NCBI GenBank assembly: GCA_037179335.1
Contig: JAKZHN010000010.1
Location: forward strand, 627,870-691,869
Direction of reading: 5' to 3'
Origin: Cyclaneusma minus
Taxonomy: Eukaryota > Ascomycota > Leotiomycetes > Marthamycetales > Marthamycetaceae
Length of the DNA: 64,000 nt
Shown: piece after piece, positions 1 through 11,412 of the stretch
Position numbering within the stretch: position 1 is the first letter of the stretch
Layout of the letters: each line of letters opens with the position of its first letter
Program-made: the position numbers and the translations under genes
The notes under the pieces: generated by a model
What the model was told of the DNA's origin: nothing
What the model saw: only the letters and a program-made list of their open reading frames with translations
Databases searched by the model: none

Positions 1-543
1 CAAAACCTGCCAATAGTAGTGTTGCTCGGAGAGGCTCAGATGCTGTGAAGAGCTGTACGGGCAGATCTTTCTGGGCCTTTTGTACGTGTTAGCCAGATGT
101 TTCGTCTTCAGTTGAGCTCGGTGTGCCCACAATTTCCACCTTGGCCTTTCCGGTGTCTTTGACGGATAGGGGGAAAGAGGCTTCGAGACCGGTGGTTCGG
201 TCTTGGAGGAGGAGGAAGGCTTGGTGGGGTCGCTTTGCGGTGCTGTCTTCTTTCGTGGTCATTATGACCTTGACGGTATCTGAAGGTCCGAGAGTGACGG
301 GTTTGCTGAGAGGAGTCTTTGGGTTGAGCCTGCATGCGCGGAACGGAAATCAGCACAATTCTTCTGAGCAGAGCCCAAGAATCTCCATGCTAGAAGGTCA
401 TACTTGTCTTTAGCTCCGCCAGCAGCACCTGCACCCTTGGACTGAACCGTAACGGACGCATCGTCGAAAGACCAGGAGGATGCAGCTTGAGCTACGCCGG
501 CTCCGAGGAGCAGCAGCGAAGGGATGAACGACGAGAATCGCAT
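1..543 (-). CDS. swp1: Oligosaccharyltransferase subunit Swp1/ribophorin II, 5' part
   Basis: The left edge cuts this gene. The start is the ATG at 541-543 because it opens directly into a signal peptide (MRFSSFIPSLLLLGAGVAQA). I read exons 543-404, 329-131 and 76-1, with introns 330-403 (GTATGA...GCAG) and 77-130 (GTGGGC...AAAAG, branch CTAAC). The spliced frame reads WSFDDASVTV, then KLNPKTPLSKPVTLGPSDT, KRPHQAFLLLQD and, in exon 3, QKDLPVQLFTASEPLRATLL. Known of the family: ribophorin II/Swp1 is an ER-membrane subunit of the complex that transfers the lipid-linked glycan to Asn-X-Ser/Thr. The luminal N-terminal part lies here; the C-terminal membrane segments would lie outside the window. 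The gene is divergent from the RCC1 gene at 1158. Identification is from remembered family motifs, not a search. Confidence 0.8.
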
Positions 544-1157
544 GGCTGTGCAGTGGAAAGTTGGAGGCCGTCGTGCAATGGAGCTTGGCTGTGCAATGCT
601 ATCAATTGAGAACACCTTGCCGAATCTACGGAAGCCTAAGCGCGCGTCACTCGGCTTTAGGAGCGGCTGCAGCGTTTATTACCGCGCCCCTTCGCCGTCT
701 CGGTGGCTCATATGTATAAACCCGATTTCTAATCCATTGAGAATCACTGAGAATCAAAACTCCTCTATCCTGATCGTAATTCACAGCCTCGAATATCTTG
801 CGTCTCAATCAGATCGAACAACATCTAATCGCTCATCTTCACCCGTGAATCGCCCATCTTCACTCGGGTCAACATAGTCCTCAGCTAAAACATACCTTGG
901 CGCTTGTTGGACGGCCCAGCGGCTCGGGTGCGCTAATGTTGCAACGGCACGCAAGGCTGACAAACGCTAAATAGCTGGCGCAGCCTCGAGTCGGCCACAC
1001 AAAACCATATTCGACCTCGATCTTCTTCCCTCTCCCAACTTCTCCAAGGATCACCTCTTCTGATTTTTGCACGAGATCAGCCTTCTTCACTCAACTTCTA
1101 CGATCCTACGATCAACTACTTACAACTTCTCCTCGACTTCGACAATCGGCTTTCAAA
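544..1157. promoter_or_regulatory. Divergent intergenic region, swp1 / RCC1
   Basis: This 614-base gap separates two divergent starts and must hold both promoters and 5' leaders. A pyrimidine-rich stretch lies close to the RCC1 start (about 1020-1155, many CTTC/TCTC runs), as is common upstream of fungal start codons. No specific operator is recognised. Confidence 0.45.
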
Positions 1158-3127
1158 ATGCCACGTCCCAAGCGAGAAACAACAACAGCCATGGCCAACA
1201 CGACCGCGAAGCGCGCAACCGCCCCCAAAGAAACCCAAGCTGGCACGACCACAGCTGCGAAGAAGACCGGCGCAAAGGCTAAGAAGGCTGCTACTGCTAC
1301 TGCTACTACCAAGAAAGCAGCTACCAAAGGTTCGTTGCGCTTCCCTGGCGGTGCGTCGGCCGTCGCATCGCGTCGCTAGCTTCACCTTTTGGATGCTTGA
1401 GCTTCGGAGACTGACGCCTATGCAGGCAAAGCTACAGCGACAAAGGCGAAGACTACTACTAAAGCTCCCAACAAGGCTCCGGCCAAGGCCCTCGCAAAAG
1501 CAGAAGTTGCGCCGGAGTTCGTTGCGAAAGTCGCCGCGCAAGCCCATGCACAAGCTCCTACTGAAGCTTCTCTGGCGAAGAGCGTAGCCGCTACCACAGA
1601 GAACACGAATTCAAGCAAGAAGCGCCAGAGAGATGACGACGCCGAGGCCGAACAGGAGACTAAGAAACCTAAGAAAGCCGCCGAGGATAAGCGACGATCC
1701 AAGAAACCCAAGCTCAACAACGCACCCGAGAAAGCCCTCGACATCTATGTCTTCGGTACAGGAGAATCTGGTGAGCTTGGCTTGGGTCCCGAGGCCAGAG
1801 ATGCCGCCAAGAAGCAGAAGCCCAAGTTTGCAAAGCGCCCCCGTCTCAATGATCTCCTCGACGCGAAGACTGTAGGTGTTGTTCAGGTCGCTGTTGGTGG
1901 AATGCATTGTGTTGCCTTGACGAAGAAGGGAGAGATCTTGACATGGGGAGTCAACGATAACGGCGCACTTGGGCGCGACACAACCTGGGAAGCTCCTGTC
2001 AAGGACATGGATGCTGATAACAGCGACTCTGACGATGAAGATGAAGACGGTGGATTGAACCCCAAAGAGAGCACCCCTACCGCGATTCCCTCCGATGCTT
2101 TCGGCGACCACCCTGTCACCTTCGTGCAGGTAGCAGCAACCGACAACGCAAGTTTCGCACTCACTGACGAAGGCAAAGTCTTCGGCTGGGGCACGTTTCG
2201 CGTGAGTCTTGCCCTTCCCATCTACTGCCCCCCTGCTTCACAACCATACTTACATTCACACAGTGCAGCGATGGACCCATAGGCCTCACCACCGACGTCG
2301 CTTCCGCCGCCGCAAAGACCAAAGGTGCCGACGCGTCGCAACGCACCCCCATAGAAATCCCGGCTCTCAAGAACATTAACCAGCTCGCCGCGGGCGGCAA
2401 CCACATGCTCGCACTTAACGCCTCCGGCACAATCTACACCTGGGGCAGCGGCGAGCAATACCAGCTCGGCCGCGAAGTGATGGAATCGTACCGCTCCGGC
2501 GGCCTTACACCAAGTACCTTCAAGGGCGTGCCGCGAGGCAAGACTGTCAAGGTCTTTGCTGGTTCTTACCACAGCTTTGCTCTGACAGAAGATGGAAAGG
2601 TCTACGCTTGGGGTTTGAATAACTATGGACAAACGGGTATCAAAGAGGGTGCTGGTGATGATCAGGCCTTAGTGAAGAAAGCAACAGTGGTGGAGAGCTT
2701 TGCGGATCGCAAGATTGTGCAAATTCAAGGTGGAGAGCACCATTCGATTGCTTGTGATGCAGATGGCAATGCCTTGGTGTGGGGACGGTGCGATTTCGGC
2801 CAGGCGGGATTCAAGGTCAGTAATCTGGGCGCGGACAAGGTCGTGAAGGATCAGTCTGGCCGAGCGGCCATCCTGTTGGAGCCGTCGGTTGTGCCTGATG
2901 TGGAGGGTGTCATGTGCGTCGCTGCTGGGATTGACAACTGCTTGGTGGTGACGAAGGACGGGGAGGCGTGGACCTGGGGATACAGCGAGAACTACAGAAC
3001 GGGATTGGGCACTGACGATCAGGTCGACGAGCCGACGGCGATTGAGAACACGGCTGTTGCCGGCAAGATGCTGTCCTTTGCCGGCTGTGGTGGGCAGTTT
3101 TCGCTATTGGCTGGCCCAGCCAAATAG
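1158..3127 (+). CDS. RCC1-repeat protein (Ran guanine-nucleotide exchange factor type)
   Basis: Exons are 1158-1329, 1426-2201 and 2264-3127 (603 aa). Intron 1 uses a GTTCGT donor and TGCAG acceptor; intron 2 is GTGAGT...ACAG. The first ~130 residues are Lys/Ala/Thr-rich with KKRQRD, KKPKK and KKPKL clusters, a likely nuclear localisation and chromatin-contact tail. The rest is a chain of RCC1 blades with the characteristic H-x-x-A-L-x-x-x-G-x-x-x-x-W-G pattern: VALTKKGEILTWG, FALTDEGKVFGWG, LALNASGTIYTWG, FALTEDGKVYAWG and others. RCC1/Pim1/Srm1 proteins load GTP onto Ran at chromatin, driving nuclear transport and spindle assembly. An acidic insert (SDSDDEDEDGG) interrupts an early blade. 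Length and tail fit fungal RCC1 orthologues, but other RCC1-domain proteins cannot be excluded. Confidence 0.85.
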
Positions 3128-5076
3128 GCATAACTTAACACGCGAGAAGGATGGTTTTCCGTCTTGCGGGCGTTGGGTTGGGGGTGGCTTCGGGTGGCTA
3201 GGCAAGGAAAGGGCATTTGCATTTGGGATTTCATCGGCGCGCACAAGGATGTCAGGGTAACAGGAGTTTGCATTGCATTTGAGATTAGTTAAAAATCGAA
3301 AGCTCTGGCCGTTTTCGTGGCATTCGATTTGACGTCCTGAAAGTGATGATGCTAGAGTACGACTTCCATTGCCGAATCTCGTGTCTCGAAAGTTCCTTGC
3401 TTGGACTTGCTCGCCAGTCGTCCCAGTATCGGGTTCAAAAGCCAAGTGCACGTCAGGTCAGAACTGGAGCCCAGTAAGATAGCATGGAGAAGAAGCTGAC
3501 GGCGACGGTTCAAGAACTTATGTAAAAAGGCAGGTTTTTCCGAGAACTTGGCACTATCGAAACTTTATATACTGGAGGTCCTCTTCTTATATCAAGTTGC
3601 GTCCCACCCAAGAATGAAACAGTCGATTCCGCCATGCCAATGTTGATCAGTTGGAGTACGAGTCAGTCTCGAAGTGGCCAAGGTTTAAATCAGAGCCTGG
3701 AGATCGAGAATTGAACATAGATACATGTACGACCACAGAACTTGAACAGAATTATGAGCTCATTCGGAAGGAACACCACCTGGGATTTATTACATTGACC
3801 GGCCCAGACATAAGTACATGTATCCAAGGGGAAGCTTGGGCCCCTGTAACATGGACCTCCAGAATTGGATCCTATTGGCTATCGAGCCAACGATTTTCTT
3901 CTCGATGTCAAACCATTTTGAACAGCCCCCGAAATGACCAGATGAATGCTTCTGGAGCTGCTACCGCCTTCGATGAGGCTCGAAATCTGCTACATGTATG
4001 CACCACTACATGTAACCGTATCACTGCCATTCCCAGTATGGCGTCATGGTAGCTGTATTGGTCGCGACGAGCTGGTGGACTGTGCGCGTCTTCACGCGGG
4101 TGACGGGCCACGTGAACTCACATGCTCGTTCTCCTCCACAAGGTCCAGATTTGGGCTCTTCCCCAGAAAAGGCCCCATTTACGACTCGAGTTTTGGCTTC
4201 TCGGGCCGCTGCCATACCAGAGCTCCAGTTGCACAAGTCTTAACATGTAGGTGGAGATGCTGTGACTGCTGTCACTATGTCTTTCGACAGACTCCGAGTC
4301 GCATTAGAGAACATCAGAAAGTTCAAAGTTCCAGTTCATGTTTCACGTCTTCATCACCAACGTGTTTCAACATACTTCTCTACACCGGCGGACCGGCCAT
4401 TTTTGACCGAGATACGGTTATAAGTACGAACTCAAGCGCAGCGTTGCCCGCGGGTCTCTATGGCCCGTATCTCATCACCTCTTCAACGACTCAAGTGCCA
4501 TTCACCTTTCATGACTCAAAAGTTTCTCCTGTGACAGAAAAGATCGACATAGTTCCATGTTGCCAGAAGCAGTGGCCGGATCTTCAACTGCAAACATAAA
4601 GGTAAGTCATAGCCTCAATAGATTTCCCTTGCTCTTGACCTCATGCTGAAACGACTCTCTTCGGATATCTGAACTTGGACCTGCGTGGACAAGACCGGAA
4701 TGGTCTGATAATCAATTTAATGTATGTCTGCGGATCTCGCATCATGTCGCAACTCCAGAGCTCTTGTTTGTGCCTCCTTTCCATAGCATCTCTGTTTTGT
4801 CGTTGACTCATTCGTTGCATACGCGAAAAAAAATCAATTTCTCCTTGTGATCGCGGACTACTGTTCTCAAGTATTGAGAAATACAGTGTTCGCCTTCCCA
4901 AATGTCGTTTTTCTGAGCTCACAGGTCTCAACTATCCTCAAAGTCCTATATGCCTCACAAGAGCTCAACCTAGGGGCCAAGGTACAGACATCTCAACATA
5001 GTCTCGACGGTGTCTGCCGTCTGATCTTCCTCTTTTACGTGCTTGGTCTTACATCTGACCACCCTTCATCGATAGA
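3128..5076. other. Intergenic region without a supported gene; TACATGTA cluster
   Basis: Open frames here (for example 217 codons at 3946-4599) have no family resemblance, no consistent coding style and no plausible splice partners, so I do not call them. The notable content is four copies of the palindrome TACATGTA at 3722, 3825, 3991 and 4007. The last few hundred bases must contain the promoter of the gene at 5077. Confidence 0.4.
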
Positions 5077-6394
5077 ATGTCGTCCGACGTTGACTCGACG
5101 TACACCGGATACAAGCTCATACAATTTACCGCCGCCTGGATTCCAGTCCAGATCATATTCGTTGCTCTACGATTCTATGTCTCATGGACACGGCAAAACA
5201 AACTCAAAATCACCGGCTCCGATGTCCTGATGGTCAGTGTGCTTACGGGACAAATGGCCCTGGCAGCAATTGCACTGAGTAAGACCAATGCACCCCCTCT
5301 TGATGTCCAAATGCTAACCGACTTGCACAGACAGCGTCTGGCATGCAGGAGTCGGATACCATGTGGAATATCTCGAAACCATCGATCCCAACATCCTCGT
5401 AACATGGGGGAAATACCTAGTCGCTATCGCCATCATATATGCCGCCACCGTCAACCTCCCCAAACTCGTCATCCTAAACCTCTACTACCAGCTCTTCGAC
5501 CCGAAAACTTTCATCCGGATCTGCGTGCCCATTTTCGGCGTCGCCTTGATCTTGTCTACGCTCGCAACGAGCATTGCAGTGTTAGCAGTAAGTTGGCTAG
5601 CATAAATTATACTATTAAGCCACGTATAATAATCAGAAAGCCAGGCGTGTCAACCTTTCGAGGCGAATTGGTATCCGACTATGCCTGGAGCGAAGTGTAT
5701 TGACAAGGAGGCCCTGTTTCGATATGCAAGCGTGCCCAACATTCTTAGTGATATTCTGCTTTTGATCCTGCCTATTCCGGTGGTTTGGAACCTCCAAGTT
5801 GGGACGCGCTTTAAGTTGGGCTTGACTGCTACTTTCGCAGTTGGTAGTTTGTGAGTCGCCTCTTTTCCCAACCCGGAGACAAGACCACGAATTACTGACA
5901 ATCTTTTCGTCGAAAGCGGTCTCGTGACATCCATCATCCGTTTTGCCACTTTCTACCGAACCAACTCATTCACCGACGGTACATGGTCCGCCGTCGACCT
6001 CGTGATCTGGACGCAGATCGAAACAGGCGTGTACCTGATCTGCGCCTGCTTACCCACGCTCCGACCCCTGATCGAGAAAGTTGGCAAGAAGAGTTTCATT
6101 AGCACCAAGAGTCGCTCGGGTGCAGATGCCAGCTTGGGAGTCGACACGGGACGCAAAGGTTCTATCGTTCCGCTTGAGTCGAAGCAAGGACGCAAGTTTA
6201 GCGTGGCGAGGGCGACGACCCGTACGAGTAATGGATTCGAGATGCTGGATGGGGAGTCGCTGTCGCAGATTTCGTTGAACAAAGGAGGCGACGATATTTT
6301 GGTGACGACGGATTTTACGATGGATGAGTATGAGAGGAGAGTGAGTGGAGTGAGTAGCCATCATAGGGTCATCCCAGGGTCAGGTAGCGTTTAG
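5077..6394 (+). CDS. PTH11-like integral membrane protein (fungal rhodopsin-fold domain)
   Basis: Exons are 5077-5278, 5331-5587, 5645-5850 and 5917-6394 (380 aa). Introns are 52, 57 and 66 bases with GTAAG, GTAAGT and GTGAGT donors. The first ~275 residues hold about seven hydrophobic segments. Family hallmarks follow in order: a first-loop FVALRFYVSW element, LPKLVILNLYYQLF, then a Cys-containing external loop (ACQPFEANW...GAKCIDKEALFR), NILSDILLLILPIPVVWNLQ, and IRFATFYR near the last helix. The cytoplasmic tail (~100 residues, Ser/Arg-rich) ends in a low-complexity stretch. This is the fungal PTH11-like/rhodopsin-domain family, some members of which act as G-protein-coupled surface receptors; most have no known ligand. 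There is no CFEM domain or signal peptide. Function beyond membrane protein is inference. Confidence 0.8.
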
Positions 6395-7505
6395 AGGGAT
6401 AAGGAGACGGCCACGGCTGAGCGGGATAACGTGTTGTATCCGGGAGCAACACCATGGACAGGAGAAACAGTCTGGGGATGCCAAGTTTGGGGATGTCAGG
6501 GAGGTTTCCCGGCATCGACACAAGGGGTCAGCACTAAATAGTGTGATGATTTGAACGCTATATCTGAGCTGTTTCTGCTCTTCTTCTACCCCGAAATTTA
6601 TTCTATCATATATCCCCAAGTCCTAATCGGTTTCTAGACGATCCTTTGATCGATATCTGAGATTCCTTTCAGCATCACCTTCTTGAGTCTGGACGATCTG
6701 TACATCGAGCTTCAGAGAAACCACAACACTCACGCATCTGGCATCTGGTAGAGCGAGGTGCCGTTCCATGCAGGCATCTCCTACCGGCCGTATTGTGGAT
6801 TCGGCAGCGATCTGGACAAATTAGCTTCCGGGCTTATGGCAAAAACCTGGATGATGCGGGACGGAGTTTTCGAATAAACCTACGGTAGTGACAGTACCTT
6901 GATCTCGGATTCTGGACTGCGGCGTAGCAGCCGACGCGCGCGCATTTGTGCGCCATCGCTGAAGGCTGGAAGGTGGAGAAGTGTCTGTGGTGAGAGGAGA
7001 TGAGCTGAAACTTGGAGTGCAAACTGGATCTGGGATTCTTTTTTGGAGCGAGAAGCTCACTGATACTTGTAGGTGAACTGGTGACAGCAAAATGTGCGTG
7101 CCAACAAGAATGAGAGACGAAGGCTGATGTTTCGGTGAGTGACGATTAGAGATATAGCAGGGCGCTAGGCAGCAATGATGAATGGCCGAATGACCTCTCC
7201 CCCACATGACATCTACGCTGACCTATCAGGTGCAGCTACTCATCAAATGCGGCTGAAAAGGGCTGAACCAAAACTCATGTCAGATTTCGGAGACCATTCC
7301 AAGGCAAAGAACCGTTTCGAAATTCGCAGAGCCTCAAAAAGCCGTTTTACCGGACCACACCCCCCTCCGAAGTACCAAGGTACCTGGAGTATCCGACCAG
7401 GTTCGCATATCACACCCACATGGCAAAGCTCCAATTTTTGGAGATTTTAATTCTGCTATCTTTAGAATAAAGGTGTCATATACCGCTTGAGAATATCGCC
7501 GCTGA
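6395..7505. other. Intergenic region, no supported gene
   Basis: It lies between the 3' ends of two convergent genes. A 62-codon minus-strand frame (6834-7022) contains a small Cys/His pattern (CARVGCYAAV, RYCHYRR) but has no homologue I recognise and no splice context, so it is mentioned only. Nothing else is seen. Confidence 0.35.
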
Positions 7506-10500
7506 CTAGCTCTCCGAATATTCCAAAACGACAGACTTCGGCTCTACATATACCCCCAAAGGCTTATACTCGATGTCCTTATATCCAAAGGCGGCAGGCC
7601 CGCCAATCTCCAAGCCCTTGGGTGTATCACTCCATCTAGGGCTACAAGTGATGCCCAGAACCGTCACCATGACCCCATACCGATACTCAGGCACACCCAG
7701 CGCTTTTCCAGATTGGGCGTCTAGAACGGCAATCAGATCCGGGACACTCGCCACATATTGTTCCGTCCCATCATCCGCCACGTGTTTGGCGTAGATATTC
7801 TCGTTCTTGAATGGGATCTTCAACACACCGCCTGTCGCGACAGCCGCGCTCGTTTCGGCAGAAGTGGATGGAGAGTCTTCAAGCTCGTCGTCTGCCTTCT
7901 GTTGAATGGTGATTTCTCCGTACGAGTGGCCTTTGAACAGTCGTCTCTCGACTGCAATGATCTTGCCACGGAAAAGCACCTTCGCCGTCTTGGGACCGCC
8001 CACTTCTTCGATGATCTGTTCTGCAACCGTGCTGCTGATGTTGTGCGCCCGAGCCCTTGCTATGCAGCGTCCGATGCGCCAGGCAAGAGACATGGTGTTC
8101 AGAACGGAGTATTTCATGATCTTCTCTTTGGTCACTGGCTTTGCCGCCTTGCCTACTCTTGAGCCCATCTCGGAACACGAAGCTCGAAGGGCTCGGTCGA
8201 CGATTTCGTCATTTGTCGTCTTGGTCATGAGGATGGTCTTACCATCGCCACTCACGATCGCGCAGGGGACGAGCTGGCCTGTCTCGTAGACGCAAATAGT
8301 TGTTTGCCAGTATGTCGGATACGCTCTACCCATCCAGTCTGCGTCGACAGTAGGCCTGTCAAAGAACTTGGACGATCCCACGATCAACGGCTGCAATCCA
8401 TTTGCGCCACCAATCTCGAGACTCATTGCAGCGTCAAAGGAGTCGTGGCGGAGATATTCCATGAGCTCCACCATAGCTTCGTATGTCTCATTGGCAGATA
8501 GACGCTCATTGGAGACAGCTGGACTGCCCATATGTCCGCCCCAGTAGACCAGAGCGTCATCTTTCAACGAATTGGCATCTATGATTCTGATAGTGTGTCC
8601 GGCCTGCAGTTGGTCCCTCAACTTGATGTATTCGGAAAACGGGGAACCTCCTCCTGCACATCCCAAAACATAACATCCTTCAGCCAACCATTCCACGTCG
8701 GTAACGGAGACAAACCATTCCGGGACTCCTGTTTCGGGATTCTTCACAACCTTTGGTCGATAGGAATCCACATCTATCTCAGGAGCTGCATCTTCATCAG
8801 CCGAAGCTTCCTCTTTCGCCACTTCATGGTAATGGTCCTCTTCTTCCTCTTCGATCACCGCAGCGGCGTCCTCTGATACAGATTCAGGTGAGAAGTCTCC
8901 CACAGCTCTGGCCAAGACTCTCACCTGGTTTGAAACGTAGGAGATTGGAATGGCGTCAACTTCCGAGATCTCGATTGTGTCTCGCTTTGCTCCGGCAGAT
9001 ACGGCTCGCTCGATGGCCAACTGTTTGGCGTGCTCCACGATTTGAGCTGTTGTCTGCTCAACAGTGCTTTGGATCATGTCAACCGTGCCGCTGATCTTGG
9101 AAATTGCTGCTCCCACGGCATTCGCAACGCTGTGATATGGAGGTGTGATGATCTTGGATACTCCTGCCAGTTTCGTGTCCGGTGGAATCACTATCGAACC
9201 GCCTCCCACGAGTAGCACTGGTAGTGGATCTGGGCTCGTCTTCATTTGGTCGATGACTCGCTCCATCAGCTGCTTCATTCTTGACTGTGCGTTGCTTATC
9301 ATCGTCTTGTCCAGATCCTTCACGAGACTTGGGTCTCCAATATTCTCCCCCGCCGCAACGGCAATATCAGTCGCTGTGAGCACATCGCCACCAAAGACCT
9401 TTGCTTTCGTGCCCAGGAAATGCCCTACTGAGTCCGGTCCTACGTCAACCTCATTGCCTTTTGGCCGAATGATCGATCCACCACCCAATCCGATGGACTC
9501 GACATGAGGCATCGAAAAGTTGATCTTGACTCCAGCAACCGTGACATATGCAGAAGCCTGTCTGGGGAAGCCGGAGGCCAGAAGAACTCCAACATCTGTA
9601 GTCGTGCCTCCAACATCCACCACAACTGTTGCCGACTTCTCCTCCTGCAAGCCCAATCCCAGGTATGCTGCACCACGCATCGAGTTCGTTGGCCCAGATG
9701 AGAACGTACGGATAGGCAAGCGAGTTGCCGACGGAGCGTCAATGAGAGTGCCATCATTTTGCGTCAAGTACAACGCACACTTGAGATCCAGTCTTTGCAT
9801 AGCCGCTCGGAAACCAGCAATGGTGCGTCTGGCAAACTTCAATATCGAAGCGTTGAGGATAGAAGCGTTCTCCCGCTCGAGAAATCCAATGTTGGAAACC
9901 TCGGACGAGCAAACCACGTCTGCATGGGGAAGTTCTCGCGCCACGATACTCCGGACATGCTCTTCTTGCTTGAAATGATCGTCGATCGGCGAGAACACAC
10001 CCGATATGACAATGGACGTGATTCCGCGTTTCTCGATTTCCCGGCACTGCGAAACAACTTCGGCCTCATCAATCGGTGCCTCTTCAGATCCGTCGATATG
10101 CAAGCCACCAGACACCCAGCAATAATACCCATTCATGATACGCTTCAGCGGAGCCGGAAAATCAGAAAAAGGAGGAATCTCCTTCGTGAAGCTCTTGCTG
10201 AGCCGAATGATGGCAACTTTCGAAAGACGGCGTGCATCGTGTTCGACGATTGCATTGACGAAGTGTGTAGTGCCGATGGTCAAGCAAGCAATGCGGCTCC
10301 GGTCGACTTGAGAAGTTTCAAGAATGGTGCGGACTGCTGTTTCGATTCCGTCGGTTACATATGATGTCGTGGGAGTTTTGTGGTGGGCGAGGACCCCGCG
10401 GCTCGACGGGTTGCTGGACGACTCGGAGACGTCAAGAAGGACGGCGTCAGTGTTCGTTCCGCCAACGTCGCAGCCAATGCGAAGATTTTTGGTGAGTGGA

Positions 10501-10508
10501 CTGGCCAT
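7506..10508 (-). CDS. Hydantoinase/oxoprolinase (HyuA-type) fused to a DUF917 domain
   Basis: A single exon encodes 1000 aa. Residues 9-~200 match the hydantoinase/oxoprolinase N-terminal domain (RIGCDVGGTNTDAVLLD, an ASKHA-type phosphate loop; LTIGTTHFVNA). Residues ~205-500 match hydantoinase A, with the second glycine-rich motif VVVDVGGTTTDVGVLL at ~295-310 and GLGGGSIIRPK. An acidic linker (~545-590, EEEEEDHYHEV) leads to a DUF917 domain (~603-990; LGCAGGGSPFSEYIKLRDQL, YWGGHMGSPAVS, MSLEIGGANGLQPLIVG). HyuA-type enzymes open 5-membered hydantoin or 5-oxoproline rings using ATP; DUF917 proteins are often encoded beside them. The substrate cannot be read from sequence. The gene is divergent from an NCS1 permease, a family that includes hydantoin carriers, which supports ring-compound scavenging. 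No signal peptide, so probably cytosolic. Confidence 0.88.
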   Translation of the reverse strand: MASPLTKNLRIGCDVGGTNTDAVLLDVSESSSNPSSRGVLAHHKTPTTSYVTDGIETAVRTILETSQVDRSRIACLTIGTTHFVNAIVEHDARRLSKVAIIRLSKSFTKEIPPFSDFPAPLKRIMNGYYCWVSGGLHIDGSEEAPIDEAEVVSQCREIEKRGITSIVISGVFSPIDDHFKQEEHVRSIVARELPHADVVCSSEVSNIGFLERENASILNASILKFARRTIAGFRAAMQRLDLKCALYLTQNDGTLIDAPSATRLPIRTFSSGPTNSMRGAAYLGLGLQEEKSATVVVDVGGTTTDVGVLLASGFPRQASAYVTVAGVKINFSMPHVESIGLGGGSIIRPKGNEVDVGPDSVGHFLGTKAKVFGGDVLTATDIAVAAGENIGDPSLVKDLDKTMISNAQSRMKQLMERVIDQMKTSPDPLPVLLVGGGSIVIPPDTKLAGVSKIITPPYHSVANAVGAAISKISGTVDMIQSTVEQTTAQIVEHAKQLAIERAVSAGAKRDTIEISEVDAIPISYVSNQVRVLARAVGDFSPESVSEDAAAVIEEEEEDHYHEVAKEEASADEDAAPEIDVDSYRPKVVKNPETGVPEWFVSVTDVEWLAEGCYVLGCAGGGSPFSEYIKLRDQLQAGHTIRIIDANSLKDDALVYWGGHMGSPAVSNERLSANETYEAMVELMEYLRHDSFDAAMSLEIGGANGLQPLIVGSSKFFDRPTVDADWMGRAYPTYWQTTICVYETGQLVPCAIVSGDGKTILMTKTTNDEIVDRALRASCSEMGSRVGKAAKPVTKEKIMKYSVLNTMSLAWRIGRCIARARAHNISSTVAEQIIEEVGGPKTAKVLFRGKIIAVERRLFKGHSYGEITIQQKADDELEDSPSTSAETSAAVATGGVLKIPFKNENIYAKHVADDGTEQYVASVPDLIAVLDAQSGKALGVPEYRYGVMVTVLGITCSPRWSDTPKGLEIGGPAAFGYKDIEYKPLGVYVEPKSVVLEYSES

Positions 10509-11412
10509 GGCGAGGAGATGCTAATTCCTAGGTTTGAGCTTCTCTGTGATCTTTCTGAGTGGGTTGAAGGCGCAGGTATGTTGTTATAATAAAGCCTTGT
10601 ATGTTAAGTGGGGTAGGTGAAGCTGAAGCTGTCCTATGTCGGGGTCAAGTATTGAGGTGCCCATGGGGCGTTGTCTAGTATCGGCAAAATCCACGCTTTC
10701 AACCTCCTTCTTGCAATACGTGTTACTAAATCAGTTGTGTGATTTTCTAGAGAATCACCTGTTCGACGGTTCGGAATCGGAATCCCGAATCTGTTTGAAG
10801 CTAGAGACTTCAGCTTATCTCGACAGAGCTTGGTATACATAAGGTGCAGTACTCCCTATACAAGCAAACAATGGGAGAGAACTTACCCTAATCCGGTGAA
10901 GCCGTTGAGAAACCGCTAGTATGAATTTTTGGAATGGCTCCCAGGCAAAGTAGAGTACGGAATCCAGAATGAGCGAGGATGGGAAAGCTAACAAGCATAT
11001 GGAACATTGGAGCTATGACCGCGAGGCCCCCACTCAAGCTCTTGAGCGCGGCGCGATAGCTGTTCCGCTGCATATGGGTAAACTCCCATCCTCCAGACAA
11101 ATCGTTCTTGTTATCTGGGTTTCTTATCTTTATCAGTACTTGACGAACACAAAGCATTGTCACTGGCCTTTGATATCTTGTGACTTCCTGGAGGGCTGGG
11201 ATGGGGAGTCTTGGTATATCTTGTCTCCGGAGCTCTGGAAGATCTGGAGCACTCTCTGCCTACATCATCTCATATGTAAATCGGTCTGGTGATATGACTT
11301 TGGCATAATATACCAACCTTCCACATTCCCGGTCGGAGTAGATTTCTTCGTTGATTTTCTTTCTGATTGAGATGTTGATTTGATTTGATTTGGCCTCGTT
11401 CATAGTCCAATC
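10509..11412. promoter_or_regulatory. Divergent promoter region with clustered GATA-factor sites
   Basis: This 904-base region lies between the two start codons. On the minus strand, three HGATAR sites are packed at 11111-11116 (TTATCT), 11124-11129 (TTATCT) and 11130-11135 (TTATCA); a further TTATCT occurs near 10815. HGATAR is the site of AreA/Nit2-type activators of nitrogen-source genes, so nitrogen catabolite control of one or both genes is a reasonable inference. Confidence 0.5.

Noticed and set aside
3946..4599. 217-codon plus-strand frame
   Set aside because: No domain, unusual composition (many Cys/Ser/Phe in no pattern), no splice context; likely chance.
6834..7022. Small Cys/His-containing minus-strand frame
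   Set aside because: Only one short Cys pattern, no second half of a zinc site, no supporting context.
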